Positions 45,327-55,042 of a DNA stretch of 64,000 bases are shown piece after piece; within the stretch, counting starts at the first letter, position 1, and every line of letters starts with the position of its first letter. The notes under the pieces were generated by a model, which saw only the letters and a list, made by a program, of their open reading frames with translations, had not been told where the DNA came from and searched no databases. The translations under genes and the position numbers were made by a program. The DNA is from Variovorax beijingensis (GTDB lineage: Bacteria > Pseudomonadota > Gammaproteobacteria > Burkholderiales > Burkholderiaceae_C), in NCBI RefSeq assembly GCF_003951285.1, contig NZ_RXFQ01000001.1, positions 1 to 64,000 on the forward strand, read 5' to 3'.

Positions 45327-46166
45327 ATGACCTCGCCCGCCCGCCCCGTCCGCTCCCAGTACGAAGATTTCATGCGCCATGTGGACACCCATGGCGTCCA
45401 CAAGAGCGACCGCACCGGCACGGGCACCAAGAGCGTGTTCGGCCACCAGATGCGCTTCGACCTGAACGAAGGCTTTCCGCTGGTGACCACCAAGAAGGTG
45501 CACCTCAAGTCCATCATCCAGGAACTGCTGTGGTTCCTGACCGGCTCCAGCAACAACAACTGGCTCAAGGAGCGCGGCGTCACCATCTGGGACGAGTGGG
45601 CGCGCGAAGACGGCGACCTGGGCCCGGTCTACGGCGTGCAGTGGCGCAGCTGGCCCACGCCGGACGGCGGCCACATCGACCAGATCTCCGAAGTCATCAA
45701 GACCCTGAAGACCAACCCCGATTCGCGCCGCATCATCGTGAGCGCATGGAACGTGGCCGAGCTCTCGAAGATGGCGCTCATGCCCTGCCACGCCTTCTTC
45801 CAGTTCTACGTGGCGCCGCCGCAGACACCGGGCGAGCGCGGCAGGCTGAGCTGCCAGCTCTACCAGCGCAGCGCCGACATCTTCCTGGGCGTGCCCTTCA
45901 ACATCGCGAGCTACGCACTGCTCACGCACATGGTGGCGCAGCAGTGCGAGCTCGACGTGGGCGACTTCATCTGGACCGGCGGCGACTGCCACATCTACAG
46001 CAACCACGCCGAGCAGGTGGCGCTGCAGCTCAGCCGCACGCCCTACCCATACCCCACGCTCCACATCAAGCGCAAGCCGGCCTCGATCTTCGACTACCAG
46101 TACGAAGACTTCGAGGTGCTCGACTACCGGCACCACGATCCCATCAAGGCACCCGTGGCGGTGTAG
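45327..46166 (+). CDS. thyA: Thymidylate synthase
   Basis: The protein has 279 residues. Catalytic and binding segments are present: the active-site cysteine in [48 protein letters not shown] and [12 protein letters not shown]. It methylates dUMP to dTMP using methylene-tetrahydrofolate. folA, which regenerates tetrahydrofolate, follows after 4 bp. TAAAAT at 45314-45319 may be a -10 element giving a very short leader. Confidence 0.98.
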   Translation: MTSPARPVRSQYEDFMRHVDTHGVHKSDRTGTGTKSVFGHQMRFDLNEGFPLVTTKKVHLKSIIQELLWFLTGSSNNNWLKERGVTIWDEWAREDGDLGPVYGVQWRSWPTPDGGHIDQISEVIKTLKTNPDSRRIIVSAWNVAELSKMALMPCHAFFQFYVAPPQTPGERGRLSCQLYQRSADIFLGVPFNIASYALLTHMVAQQCELDVGDFIWTGGDCHIYSNHAEQVALQLSRTPYPYPTLHIKRKPASIFDYQYEDFEVLDYRHHDPIKAPVAV

Positions 46167-46170
46167 GCCC

Positions 46171-46704
46171 ATGTCCGAGCTCGCCACGAAACCGCGCATC
46201 CACCTGATCTTCGCGCGCGCCGCCAACGGCGTGATCGGCGCCAAGGGCACCATTCCCTGGCACCTGCCCGAAGACATGGTGCACTTCAAGCAGCAGACGG
46301 CCGGTGCCCCCGTCGTCATGGGCCGCAAGACCTGGGATTCGCTGCCACCGCGTTTCCGCCCGCTGCCGGGCCGGCGGAACATCGTCGTGACGCGGCAGGA
46401 CGACTGGAAGGCCGAAGGCGCATGGCGCGTGGGCAGCCTGCAGGAGGCGCTGTCGCTGTGCGAGGAATCGCAGGTGCCCGACGTGTGGGTCATCGGCGGC
46501 GCGCAGATCTATGCCGAAGCCGAGCCGCTCGCGCAGCAGGTGGTCGTGACCGAACTCGCGCACGACTACGAAGGCGATGCGCATGCGCCGGAACTCTCCC
46601 CCTCCGCCTGGCGCGAAACCAAGCGCGAATCGCATGTCTCGGCGAAGGAGGGCCTCAACTACAGCTTCGTGACCTACGAACGCATCGCGCCATCGAAGGC
46701 ATGA
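46171..46704 (+). CDS. folA: Dihydrofolate reductase
   Basis: The protein has 177 residues. It shows the family's NGVIGAKGTIPWHLPEDMVHFKQ with the substrate-binding acidic residue, VVMGRKTWDSLP and VIGGAQIYAEA. It reduces the dihydrofolate made by ThyA. The gene overlaps the App1-like gene by 4 bp (ATGA). Confidence 0.97.
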   Translation: MSELATKPRIHLIFARAANGVIGAKGTIPWHLPEDMVHFKQQTAGAPVVMGRKTWDSLPPRFRPLPGRRNIVVTRQDDWKAEGAWRVGSLQEALSLCEESQVPDVWVIGGAQIYAEAEPLAQQVVVTELAHDYEGDAHAPELSPSAWRETKRESHVSAKEGLNYSFVTYERIAPSKA

Positions 46705-47822
46705 ACGCAGACGAGCCGCGCGCCATTGCCCCGCCGCTGCGGCGCCGCTTCCTGGTGGCTGGCGCCGCGCTGCTTTGCGGCCTGGCGCCCATGCACGCGC
46801 TGCGGGCGGCCGAGCGGCTCGATCCCGACGAGGAAGCGCTCTTCATTCCCGGCACCGCGCGCCCCACCGCCGATGGCCGGCTCGAAGTCGACATCCACGC
46901 CTGGGTCTACGAACCCGAGCGCCGCTGGGGCCTGAATGCCGCGTTCGCGCGCTACCTGGGCCTGAACCTGAAGAAGCTCTCGCCGGCGGCGCGGCTGCGC
47001 TTCAACCAGCGCACCGCGCTGTTCCACGCCGAGTCGGAAGAAGGCAAGGTGTTCGAACTCGACTTCGACGGCAGCGCCGCGCGCGTGGCCACGCCGCCTT
47101 CGGGCGCGGACGGCCGCATGAACATGCGCATCGCCATCGAGCCGCCCCGCATGCCGTCTTCGAGCGAGTGGCTGAAGTTCCATGCCGTGACCGGGCCCGG
47201 CGAACTGCTGCATCGCTTCAGGGGCGAGGCGCTGATCGTCCCCGCCCAGGGCCTGTCGATCATTTCGGACATCGACGACACCATCAAGCGCACGCAGGTG
47301 CGCGACCGGCGCGAGATGCTGCTGAACACGTTTGCGCGGCGCTTCGAGGCGGCACCCGGCATGGCGGCGTACTACCGCGCGCTGGCCAAGGCGCCGGACG
47401 CGCGCTTCCACTATCTTTCGGCCAGCCCGATGCAGCTGTACCCCGCGCTCGCCGATTTCCTTCGCGATGCAGACTTTCCCTTGGGCAGCGTGCACCTGCG
47501 CGAAAGCACGACCTGGCGCACGCTCATTCCCGGCGAGCAGGATTCGCGCACGCACAAGCTCGGCGTGATCGAGCGCCTGCTGGCCGACTTTCCACATCGC
47601 CGGTTCATGCTGGTGGGCGATTCGGGCGAGAGCGATCCCGAGATCTACGGGCAGGCCGCGCGCGCCCATCCCGGCCGCATCGACAGCATCGCGATACGCG
47701 ACGTGACCGGCGAGGACAGCCGCGCCGAGCGCTATGCGGCCGCCTTCGAAGGCGTGGCGCCCGGCCTCTGGCAAATTCTTTCCCCCGAACAGGCCCCGGC
47801 ACCGAGCCAGTTGGCAAGGTGA
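46701..47822 (+). CDS. App1-type phosphatase domain (DUF2183) protein, exported
   Basis: The protein has 373 residues. The N-terminus PLRRRFLVAGAALLCG resembles a twin-arginine signal. The catalytic core has SDIDDTIKRTQV (HAD-like DxDxT), YLSASPMQLYPAL and a late LVGDSGESDPE. Yeast App1 is a phosphatidate phosphatase; bacterial members are presumed lipid phosphatases. It is translationally coupled to folA, which is odd and probably only reflects operon structure. Confidence 0.85.
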   Translation: MNADEPRAIAPPLRRRFLVAGAALLCGLAPMHALRAAERLDPDEEALFIPGTARPTADGRLEVDIHAWVYEPERRWGLNAAFARYLGLNLKKLSPAARLRFNQRTALFHAESEEGKVFELDFDGSAARVATPPSGADGRMNMRIAIEPPRMPSSSEWLKFHAVTGPGELLHRFRGEALIVPAQGLSIISDIDDTIKRTQVRDRREMLLNTFARRFEAAPGMAAYYRALAKAPDARFHYLSASPMQLYPALADFLRDADFPLGSVHLRESTTWRTLIPGEQDSRTHKLGVIERLLADFPHRRFMLVGDSGESDPEIYGQAARAHPGRIDSIAIRDVTGEDSRAERYAAAFEGVAPGLWQILSPEQAPAPSQLAR

Positions 47823-47984
47823 GCGCCCGCCACCGAAACACTATCGGCACCTTCGTTTCCAGCGCCGGCGACAAAAGAACACTTAGGTACACACAGGAAA
47901 GTCGTGCGCATCGCAGGGATTAGGCAAGACTGTGATTTTTTCCGCAGAATGTTTGCTCCACCATCCCAGACAAGGAGACGGCCC

Positions 47985-48224
47985 ATGTCCATGGAGTTTC
48001 TTCGAGTCATCGCCGAGCAGAAATTGCCATACGTCGTCCACACGCCAGCCGACATCGACAGGCTGCGCGTGCTGCGTGCGGCCGAGCTGGTGACCGCTTT
48101 CATTCCGCCGTCCAGCCACGCGCCGGACGATCGGGCGATACATCATCTCGCCCAGGTGGAATCGATCACCGCCAAGGGCAAGCTGGCGCTGAACAAGGCC
48201 ACCTCGGCCTTCATCGAACTCTGA
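47985..48224 (+). CDS. Small conserved protein of unknown function
   Basis: The protein has 79 residues from ATG 47985; GGAG lies 8 bp upstream. It begins MSMEFLRVIAEQKLPYVV and contains a short LRAAELVTAFIPPS segment followed by a Lys/Ala-rich end. I do not recognise a domain. The arrangement looks like small Burkholderiales proteins found near housekeeping genes. The 162 bp before it include no other gene. Confidence 0.7.
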   Translation: MSMEFLRVIAEQKLPYVVHTPADIDRLRVLRAAELVTAFIPPSSHAPDDRAIHHLAQVESITAKGKLALNKATSAFIEL

Positions 48225-48246
48225 ATTCCGTCGCAGCGCCCCCGAG

Positions 48247-48265
48247 CCCCGCGTTCCGCGCGGGG
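48247..48265. terminator. Hairpin between convergent genes
   Basis: Perfect 7-bp arms CCCCGCG (48247-48253) and CGCGGGG (48259-48265) enclose a 5-nt loop, midway between the small gene ending at 48224 and the ligD stop at 48271. There is no T-run, but the stem is strong and the location is right for a shared terminator. Confidence 0.6.
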
Positions 48266-48270
48266 TGCGG

Positions 48271-50817
48271 CTAGCGCTTTCGCACGCCGGCCTCGAAGCC
48301 CAGCAGCTTCATTGCGGCCCCCGGACTCTTTGCAGCCTTTGCGTATGCGGCCCACGGATCGTTGCCGCGGTCGAGCCGCGCATGGATGTTCCGCAGGGTC
48401 CACTGCGCGCCGCTCGTGAGCGTGGGAACCTCCTGCCATTCCACCGGCACCGACACGCCCATTCCGGGGCGCGCCCGCACCGACCAAGCGCAGATGGTGG
48501 TCGCGCCGAAGCCGTTGCGCAGGTAGTCAATGAAGATGCGGCCGACGCGGTTGCCCGGCCCGCTCTTGGCGACGAACATCTGCGGCAGGATGCGCGCCAT
48601 GTGCCGCACGATGGCCTGCGAGAAATCCTTGATGGTGTCCCAGTCGTACTGCCGCCTGAGCGGCACCACCACGTGCAGCCCCTTGCCGCCGCTGGTCTTG
48701 CAGAACGGCGCCAGGCCCAGTTCGTCGAGCACCACGCGCATCAGCTCCGCTGCCTGCAGCACCACGGGCCAGCCGACGCCTTCGCCCGGGTCGAGGTCGA
48801 AGGTCATGCGGTCGGGCTTGCCGATGAGCGTCTTCACGCCGTTCCAGGCATGGAACTCGATGACGTTCATCTGCGCCGCGCTCAGCAGCCCGAGCGGGCC
48901 CGCCACCTCGATCAGCTCGGGGTGCTCCGGCCACAGCGCCGCATCGAGCTGCCGCACGCCGGCCATCTGCCCCAGCTCGAGATGCTTCTGGAAGAAGAGC
49001 TGCCCCTTGATGCCCTGCGGCGCGCGCACGAACGACACGGGCCGGCCCTTGAGGTGCGGCATCATCAGCGGCGCGACCAGGCCGTAGAAGCGCACCACCT
49101 CCACCTTGGTGATGCCCGTGGACGGATCGACCACGCGGTCGGCATGCGAAACCTTGAAGTTGGCGGGCATGGTGGCGGCGGGTTCGGGCTCAGGCGTGCG
49201 GCCGGCGCCCGCCTGGTGCACCGGCTTCTCGCGGAGGATGGCCCGGGCGGGCTTGTCTGAGCGCACGCTGTGGAACACCGGATGCCGCACATGGCCGTCC
49301 TTGGTCCATTCGGAAAACGTGACTTCGGCCAGCAGCACCGGCTTGACCCAGTGCGCGCGGCGGTCGTTTTCGGTCGGGTTCTTGAACGGCCGCCTGTCGA
49401 TGCCGAGCGGCTTCAGCCTCTCGAGCATGTGGGCGAGCGTCCGGCCATTGAAGCCCGCGCCCACCGCGCCGGCGTACACCAGGTCGCCCTTGTCGTCGTG
49501 CACGCCGATCAGCAGCGCGCCGATGCCCACCCGCGAGCCCTTGGGATCGGTATAGCCGCCGATGACGAACTCCTGCCGCTGCGAGCACTTGAGCTTGATC
49601 CAGTCGGGCGAGCGGCGCGAGGCATAGGTGCTGTTCTTGCGCTTTCCGATCACGCCTTCGAGCCCGATCTTGCAGGCCGAGGCCACGATGTCCTCCGGCG
49701 GCGCATCGAAGATCTCGCTGAAGCGGATTCCGGGCGGCGCCTTGGCAAGCAGCGCCTGCAGCAGGCCGCGGCGCTCCATCAGCGGCACGCCGGTGAGATC
49801 GAAGCCGCCGTAGTACGGCAGGTCGAACAGGAAGTAGACGATGTCGCGCGTGTTGTCGCTGTCGAAGGCGTTCTGCAAGGCCTGGAAGTCCGTGCCGCCG
49901 GACTCGTTGAGCACCACGATCTCGCCATCGAGCCAGCCGGGCGCGAGCTTCATGCGCTCGATCGCGCGCACCAGGTGCGGCATGCGGCCGCTCCAGTCAT
50001 GGCCGTTGCGCGTGAAGAGCTGCACGCCGCCTTTCGCATCGATGCGCGCGAGCAGGCGGTAGCCGTCGAACTTGATCTCGTACAGCCAGTTTTCGGGATC
50101 CGGCGGCGGGCCGTCGACCAGCGTGGCGAGCAGCGGCGAGAGCTTGGCGGGCGTGGCGGCTTTCACCGCATCGGCGGGCATGCCGCTGGCCGATGCCTTG
50201 CCGCGCTTTCTTGCCGGCGCGGCCGGCACCCCGGCGGGCGCCGAAACCGCCGCGGCGGGCATCGGCATCTGCGCCACGCTGTCCGGGAACTGGTCGACCA
50301 CGCTGAATTCCGCGGCCGGGCGGGCGTACCCGTCATGCTCCTTGATCAGCAGCCACGCGTCCTGCTTGTCATCGGCCTTGCCGTGCATGCGCACCAGGGT
50401 CCACTTTCCGCGCAGCTTGTAGCCATGCAGCTCGAACTTCAGGCGCCCCGCCCTGTAGCCCTTGAGCGGATCGCCGATGGGCGTCCAGCTGCCCTTGTCC
50501 CAGATGATCACCTTGCCCGCGCCGTACTGCCGGGGCGGTATCTCGCCCTCGAACTGGTTGTAGGAGATCGGGTGGTCCTCCACATGCACGGCCATGCGCT
50601 TGTCGTGCGTGTCGTAGCTCGGGCCCTTGGGCACCGCCCAGCTCTTCATCGCGCCGTCGAGTTCGATGCGGAAGTCGTAGTGCAGCCGCGTGGCCCAGTG
50701 CTTCTGCACCACGAACTGCAGCACGCCGGGCGCCGATGCGCCGCCTTCCTCGGGCTCGGGCGTGACGCCGAAGTTGCGCTTTTCCTTGTAGCGCTTCAGG
50801 GGGTTTGCGCGCGCCAT
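48271..50817 (-). CDS. ligD: Non-homologous end-joining DNA ligase LigD
   Basis: The protein has 848 residues with the three LigD parts in the Pseudomonas order. An N-terminal 3'-phosphoesterase includes FVVQKHWATRLHYDFRIELDG at ~35-55. The ATP-dependent ligase has the nucleotidyl lysine K249 in YEIKFDGYR and GLEGVIGKRKNS. The C-terminal primase-polymerase has D674 and D676 in MTFDLDPGEG. It repairs double-strand breaks, usually with Ku. No ku gene is in the window. The gene is last of an operon with a KaiC-like ATPase, a histidine kinase and a membrane protein, and overlaps the membrane-protein gene by 22 bp. Confidence 0.96.
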   Translation of the reverse strand: MARANPLKRYKEKRNFGVTPEPEEGGASAPGVLQFVVQKHWATRLHYDFRIELDGAMKSWAVPKGPSYDTHDKRMAVHVEDHPISYNQFEGEIPPRQYGAGKVIIWDKGSWTPIGDPLKGYRAGRLKFELHGYKLRGKWTLVRMHGKADDKQDAWLLIKEHDGYARPAAEFSVVDQFPDSVAQMPMPAAAVSAPAGVPAAPARKRGKASASGMPADAVKAATPAKLSPLLATLVDGPPPDPENWLYEIKFDGYRLLARIDAKGGVQLFTRNGHDWSGRMPHLVRAIERMKLAPGWLDGEIVVLNESGGTDFQALQNAFDSDNTRDIVYFLFDLPYYGGFDLTGVPLMERRGLLQALLAKAPPGIRFSEIFDAPPEDIVASACKIGLEGVIGKRKNSTYASRRSPDWIKLKCSQRQEFVIGGYTDPKGSRVGIGALLIGVHDDKGDLVYAGAVGAGFNGRTLAHMLERLKPLGIDRRPFKNPTENDRRAHWVKPVLLAEVTFSEWTKDGHVRHPVFHSVRSDKPARAILREKPVHQAGAGRTPEPEPAATMPANFKVSHADRVVDPSTGITKVEVVRFYGLVAPLMMPHLKGRPVSFVRAPQGIKGQLFFQKHLELGQMAGVRQLDAALWPEHPELIEVAGPLGLLSAAQMNVIEFHAWNGVKTLIGKPDRMTFDLDPGEGVGWPVVLQAAELMRVVLDELGLAPFCKTSGGKGLHVVVPLRRQYDWDTIKDFSQAIVRHMARILPQMFVAKSGPGNRVGRIFIDYLRNGFGATTICAWSVRARPGMGVSVPVEWQEVPTLTSGAQWTLRNIHARLDRGNDPWAAYAKAAKSPGAAMKLLGFEAGVRKR

Positions 50818-51809
50818 GGTGTGTCGGGCTCCGGGTCCAGCGGATGGCTTGCCGCGTAGCGTTCGAGCAGCAGGTAAAGCACCAGGCCGCCGATCAGCGG
50901 CAGCAGGTAGTAGAGCGCGCGATAGGCCAGCACGGCCCCCATCAGCGCGCCCTGGCGCACGGTGCCCGAGAGCAGCGCCAGGTAGACGGCCTCGAGCACG
51001 CCGAGCCCGGCCGGAATCGGCGTGATCACGCCGACGATGGAGGCGGCCAGCAGCACGCTCAGCGTGGTGGCATACGGCACCTGGCCGCCCAGCAGCAGGT
51101 ACATCGCGCAGCCCATCAATGCCCAGTTGGCAGTGGAGAGCGTGAGCTGGACGACCGCAAGCTGCGCCGAGGGGAGCCTCACCCGCCGCCCCCTCACCTG
51201 CCACTGCCGCCCGCGCGAAAAGGCACAGGCCAACACGTACGCCGCCGCGAGAAGAATCATCAGCACGCCCAGCGCGCGCAACGCGTCCGCCCCGATGCTC
51301 GCCTGGCGCGGCGGCGTGATGACGCCAGCCGCGAACAGGCCGCCGGCCAGCAGCCCGTAGCCGAGCCAGTTGGTGGCCAGGCTCACGCCGACGATCTGCG
51401 CCACCACGGCTTCGTCGAGGCCGGCGCGCGCATAGAGCCGGGCACGCATCGCAATCCCGCCGACCAGCGAACCCAGGTTGAGATTGAAGGCGTAGCTCGT
51501 CACCGCAATGGCCCAGGTGCGCCAGCGCGGCACCCGGTGGCGCGTGTGCCGCCGGCCGACGAGGTCGAAGCATCCGTAGAGCGCATGGCTCGCGGTTGCG
51601 ATGGCCCAGACCCCCAGCAGCAGCATCGCCGGATAGCGCTGCAGCGCCTCCCATGCACCCGCCCAGTCGACCTTGTGCGCATGCGACAGCAACAGGCCCA
51701 GCACCGCAAGCCCCAGCAGCGGCAGCAGCCATCGGCGGCAGCGGCGCCAGAGCGACGGCCTGCCGGCCGGCGGGTCCGCCGCCGAAAGCGTGGTCGCGTC
51801 GTGGTTCAT
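50796..51809 (-). CDS. UPF0104/YbhN family membrane protein (flippase-like domain)
   Basis: The protein has 337 residues from MNHDATTL. About eight hydrophobic helices are visible from residue 30 on. Family motifs include NLNLGSLVGGIAMRARLY, VGVSLATNWLGYGLL and the TPIPAGLGVLEAVYL loop. Related domains occur in lysylphosphatidylglycerol synthases. Its substrate is unknown. It overlaps the histidine kinase gene by 4 bp at its start and ligD by 22 bp at its end, so it is firmly part of the operon. Confidence 0.88.
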   Translation of the reverse strand: MNHDATTLSAADPPAGRPSLWRRCRRWLLPLLGLAVLGLLLSHAHKVDWAGAWEALQRYPAMLLLGVWAIATASHALYGCFDLVGRRHTRHRVPRWRTWAIAVTSYAFNLNLGSLVGGIAMRARLYARAGLDEAVVAQIVGVSLATNWLGYGLLAGGLFAAGVITPPRQASIGADALRALGVLMILLAAAYVLACAFSRGRQWQVRGRRVRLPSAQLAVVQLTLSTANWALMGCAMYLLLGGQVPYATTLSVLLAASIVGVITPIPAGLGVLEAVYLALLSGTVRQGALMGAVLAYRALYYLLPLIGGLVLYLLLERYAASHPLDPEPDTPWRAQTP

Positions 51810-53353
51810 GGCGGCACCAGGGTGGAAATCAGCGCCGGCAGGTCGAGCGGCTTGAGCAGATGGTGGTCGAACCCGGCCATCGCAATGCGCTCCTTGTCGC
51901 CGTGCTGGCCCCAGCCGGTCAGTGCGACCAGGATCAATCCGGCCAGCGCGGGATCGGCGCGCAGCCTCGTTGCGAGCTCGCAGCCGTCCATGCCCGGCAT
52001 GCCGATGTCGAGGATCGCGAGCCCGGGCGGCGGACCCTCGGCCACCATGCGCAGCGCGGCATCTGCGCTGTAGGCCACGCGCGTCACGGCGCCCATCGAG
52101 CGCAGCAGCTCGCCCAGCGCATCGGCCGCATCCCTGTTGTCGTCGACGATCAGCACCGTGCCCGGCAACGAGGCCGGCCAGCCGCGAACGGCCGGTGCCG
52201 GCGACGCGGGCACGCCGGTCTCGACGCGGGCGAGCGGCAGGCGCACGCAGAACATCGCGCCCTGGCCGAGGCCCGCACTGGCCGCCTCGACGCTGCCGCC
52301 ATGGAGCTCGACCAGGCTCTTCACCAGCGTGAGGCCGATGCCCAGGCCGCCCTGCGCCGCCTTGGAGGTACCGCTCACCTGCACGAACATCTCGAAGATC
52401 GACTTCAGCATGTCCGGCGCAATGCCGGTGCCGTTGTCCCAGACCTCGACCACGGCGTCGCGCCCTTCCTGGCGCAGCACGATGCGGATCTTCCCGCCGG
52501 GCGCGGTGTACTTCGCGGCGTTGTTGAGCAGGTTGGAGAACACCTGGGTCAGGCGAACGCCGTCGCCCCGCACAACGACCGGCTCGCTGCACAGCTGTGT
52601 GCTCAGCGCGTGCCCGGCGCCTTCGAGCAGCGGCCGGCTCAGTTCGATGGCGTCCTCGATCACCGCTTCGAGTGCCATCGCCTCCATGCGCAGCTCGATC
52701 TTGCCGCGCGTGATGCGCGAGACCTCCATCAGGTCGTTCACGAGCCGCACCATGTGGTCGATCTGCCGCCCCATGAGCTCGTAGTAGCGCCGGGCCTCCG
52801 CGGGCTCGTGCGGCTTTCGCATCAGGAGCGTGAGCGCGGTGCTCATCGGCGCGAGCGGGTTGCGCAGCTCGTGCGCCAGCGTTGCAAGGAACTCGGTCTT
52901 GCGCTGGTCCGATTCGCGCAGACCGTCGAGCAGCTCGCGCAGCTGGTACTGCCGGTTGCGCGCCCTGAGGGCCGCGCGGACCGTGCTGATCAGCGAGGCC
53001 ACGCGCATCGGCCGCTCGATCACCGTGACGTTCGCGAACCGGTCCATGGCCTTGGCGATGACGGGCGAGTCCGCGCCCTGGCGGGCAAGAACGAGCACCG
53101 GCAGATCGGACCACGGAGGCTGCGAGCCCAGCGCTTCGGCCAGCGTGCCTGCGGCCGGATCGGCCAGCACTTCTTCCGCCAGCACGATGGCGCCGGCACC
53201 TTCCTCGAGCCCCCGCACGAGCTCGCACAGGCTGTCGCAGGTGCGGGCCGCAATCTGTGCGCGGGCCAGTACGGCGCTCGCCATGAGGGCGTCTCTGGAG
53301 GTTGCGGTCCGCAACAGGATGCGCTGCTCGACGGATGCGACGGGTGGGCTCAC
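51806..53353 (-). CDS. Hybrid histidine kinase with C-terminal receiver
   Basis: The protein has 515 residues. Residues ~1-130 look like a degenerate receiver with no clear phospho-acceptor aspartate. The kinase has H161 in ATLAHELRNPLAPM, with N-box NLLNNAAKY and G-boxes WDNGTGIAP and GGLGIGLTLVK. The C-terminal receiver has VLIVDDNRD and the phospho-acceptor D449 in LAILDIGMPGMDG. There is no transmembrane segment, so it is a cytoplasmic sensor. Its start overlaps the stop of the KaiC-like gene by 4 bp, which suggests a direct working partnership. Confidence 0.92.
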   Translation of the reverse strand: MSPPVASVEQRILLRTATSRDALMASAVLARAQIAARTCDSLCELVRGLEEGAGAIVLAEEVLADPAAGTLAEALGSQPPWSDLPVLVLARQGADSPVIAKAMDRFANVTVIERPMRVASLISTVRAALRARNRQYQLRELLDGLRESDQRKTEFLATLAHELRNPLAPMSTALTLLMRKPHEPAEARRYYELMGRQIDHMVRLVNDLMEVSRITRGKIELRMEAMALEAVIEDAIELSRPLLEGAGHALSTQLCSEPVVVRGDGVRLTQVFSNLLNNAAKYTAPGGKIRIVLRQEGRDAVVEVWDNGTGIAPDMLKSIFEMFVQVSGTSKAAQGGLGIGLTLVKSLVELHGGSVEAASAGLGQGAMFCVRLPLARVETGVPASPAPAVRGWPASLPGTVLIVDDNRDAADALGELLRSMGAVTRVAYSADAALRMVAEGPPPGLAILDIGMPGMDGCELATRLRADPALAGLILVALTGWGQHGDKERIAMAGFDHHLLKPLDLPALISTLVPP

Positions 53354-54855
53354 GATGCGTGCTGCACGCCGTCGGTGGGAATGGGGACGCCCGTCAGGAT
53401 GCCCCTGAAATGACGCAGCGGCTCACCGACCTTGAGGCCTGTGGCGGTCATCGAGAAATCGCGGATGCTGCGCTCGTGCGCGCCGCCGCGCTTCTTCAGC
53501 ACCGAGATCGCCTGGCGCACTTCGCCCGCGAGCTCGAAGTAGCGAAGCAGCACCACCGCATCCGCCAGGTAGCTCGCATCCACGGGCGTCTTCATCTGCA
53601 TGCCGATGAGGCCATGCTGCGCGCCCACCAGCAGCGTGGCGACGCCGGCTTGCCCCAGATAGGAAAGCAGCTCGTGCAGCTGCACGATCAGGAAGCGCTC
53701 GTCGGGCATGGCGTTGAGGTAGCCGTTGAGGCTGTCGATCACCACCACCGCCGCACCGCCCTCCACCACCGCCAACCGGATCAGGTGCACGAACTCGCCC
53801 GGCGACAACTCGGCGGGGTCGACCTGCCGCACCTTGATGCGGCCGGATTCGATGTATGGCCCCAGGTCCATGCCCATGCTTTCGCAGCGCGTGCGCAGCG
53901 TGTGGATGCTCTCGTCGAAGATGAAGAGGGCCGCGCATTCGCCGCGCTGCGCAGCAGCCAGCGCGAACTGCACCGCCACCGTCGATTTCCCCGTGCCCGG
54001 CGCGCCGACGAACAGCGTGCTCGTGCCTCGCTCGAGGCCGCCGCCCAGCAGCGCGTCGAGCGCGTCCAGGCCGCTGGGAATGCGCGCCGGCGCCACCGCC
54101 GGCGCCGAGGGATGCTCGGAAGCGACCAGCCGCGGAAAGACGCGCAGGCCGCCGCGCTCGATGCGGTAGTCGTGGTAGCCGCCGCGGAACTGCCGGCCCC
54201 GGTATTTGCTGACGACCAGACGGCGCCGCGCGGCGCCGTAGTCGGAGCTGATCTGCTCGAGCCGGATCACCGCATGGGCAATGCTCTGCACCTGCAGGTC
54301 GTGCTTCATGGCGGTCATGTCGTCCAGCAGCAGCACCGTGCACTGGCGGCCGGCGAAGAACTGCTTGAGCGCGAGGATCTGCCGCCGGTAGCGCAGCGAG
54401 CTGCCGGCCAGCAGGGACAGCTCGGACAGCGAGTCGAACACCACGCGCGAAGGCTTGAGCACATCGACGTCCGAGAGGATCCGGAGGGTCGTCTCGCCGA
54501 GCTCGACCTCGGACGGATGGAACATCGTGTACTGCTCGTCGGGCTCGAGCGCGGCCTCCGACGGAAGCATCTCGCGCACTTCGATGCCGCTCAGGTCCCA
54601 GCCGTGGGAATGGGCCACGCCGCTGAGCTCCTGTGCTGTTTCCGACAGCGTGACATACAGCACCGACTCGCCGCGCTTCGCGCCTTCAATCAGGAATTGA
54701 AGCGCGATGGTGGTCTTGCCGGCGCCAGGCGTGCCTTCGACCAGGTAGAGGCGGTTGGACGTGAGCCCGCCGCCAAGAACATCGTCGAGGCCGGGAACAC
54801 CGACTTTCATCAGGCCGTCCTGGGCGGACGGCAAGTCCGTACCGTCGAGCTTCAT
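53350..54855 (-). CDS. KaiC-like double-domain ATPase
   Basis: The protein has 501 residues from the ATG preceded by GGAGG. The alternative ATG at 54867 has no such site. Two RecA/KaiC domains are present, with Walker A sites GTPGAGKT (41-48) and GAPGTGKS (284-291) and Walker B-like strands VVFDSLSELS and VVVIDSLNGYL. Cyanobacterial KaiC keeps time by autophosphorylation; proteobacterial relatives (often called KaiC or CirA-like) usually pair with a histidine kinase and serve stress responses. No kaiA or kaiB is in the window. It heads the operon HK-ybhN-ligD. Confidence 0.92.
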   Translation of the reverse strand: MKLDGTDLPSAQDGLMKVGVPGLDDVLGGGLTSNRLYLVEGTPGAGKTTIALQFLIEGAKRGESVLYVTLSETAQELSGVAHSHGWDLSGIEVREMLPSEAALEPDEQYTMFHPSEVELGETTLRILSDVDVLKPSRVVFDSLSELSLLAGSSLRYRRQILALKQFFAGRQCTVLLLDDMTAMKHDLQVQSIAHAVIRLEQISSDYGAARRRLVVSKYRGRQFRGGYHDYRIERGGLRVFPRLVASEHPSAPAVAPARIPSGLDALDALLGGGLERGTSTLFVGAPGTGKSTVAVQFALAAAQRGECAALFIFDESIHTLRTRCESMGMDLGPYIESGRIKVRQVDPAELSPGEFVHLIRLAVVEGGAAVVVIDSLNGYLNAMPDERFLIVQLHELLSYLGQAGVATLLVGAQHGLIGMQMKTPVDASYLADAVVLLRYFELAGEVRQAISVLKKRGGAHERSIRDFSMTATGLKVGEPLRHFRGILTGVPIPTDGVQHAS

Positions 54856-54871
54856 TTCTTCCTCCATCGTT

Positions 54872-54884
54872 GGACAGACAGTCC
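54872..54884. promoter_or_regulatory. Short inverted repeat upstream of the KaiC-like gene
   Basis: GGAC (54872-54875) and GTCC (54881-54884) with a 5-bp spacer, 17 bp before the start at 54855. The arms are short. The 187-bp region 54856-55042 is otherwise featureless to me and must hold the operon promoter unless transcription comes from the small genes upstream. Confidence 0.25.
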
Positions 54885-55042
54885 TTTCTGCCCTGTTCTG
54901 CTTGCGATCTGCTGGCGCAAGGATTTTTATCAAGAGGCGCGGCCCCAGGGTTGTAGGGCATCACCCTTCTTCGAGACAAGACAACGCCACTGCGCCGCGG
55001 CCGCCGCGCGCGGGTGCCGGCGGCGGTGTCGGCGGGAACGGC

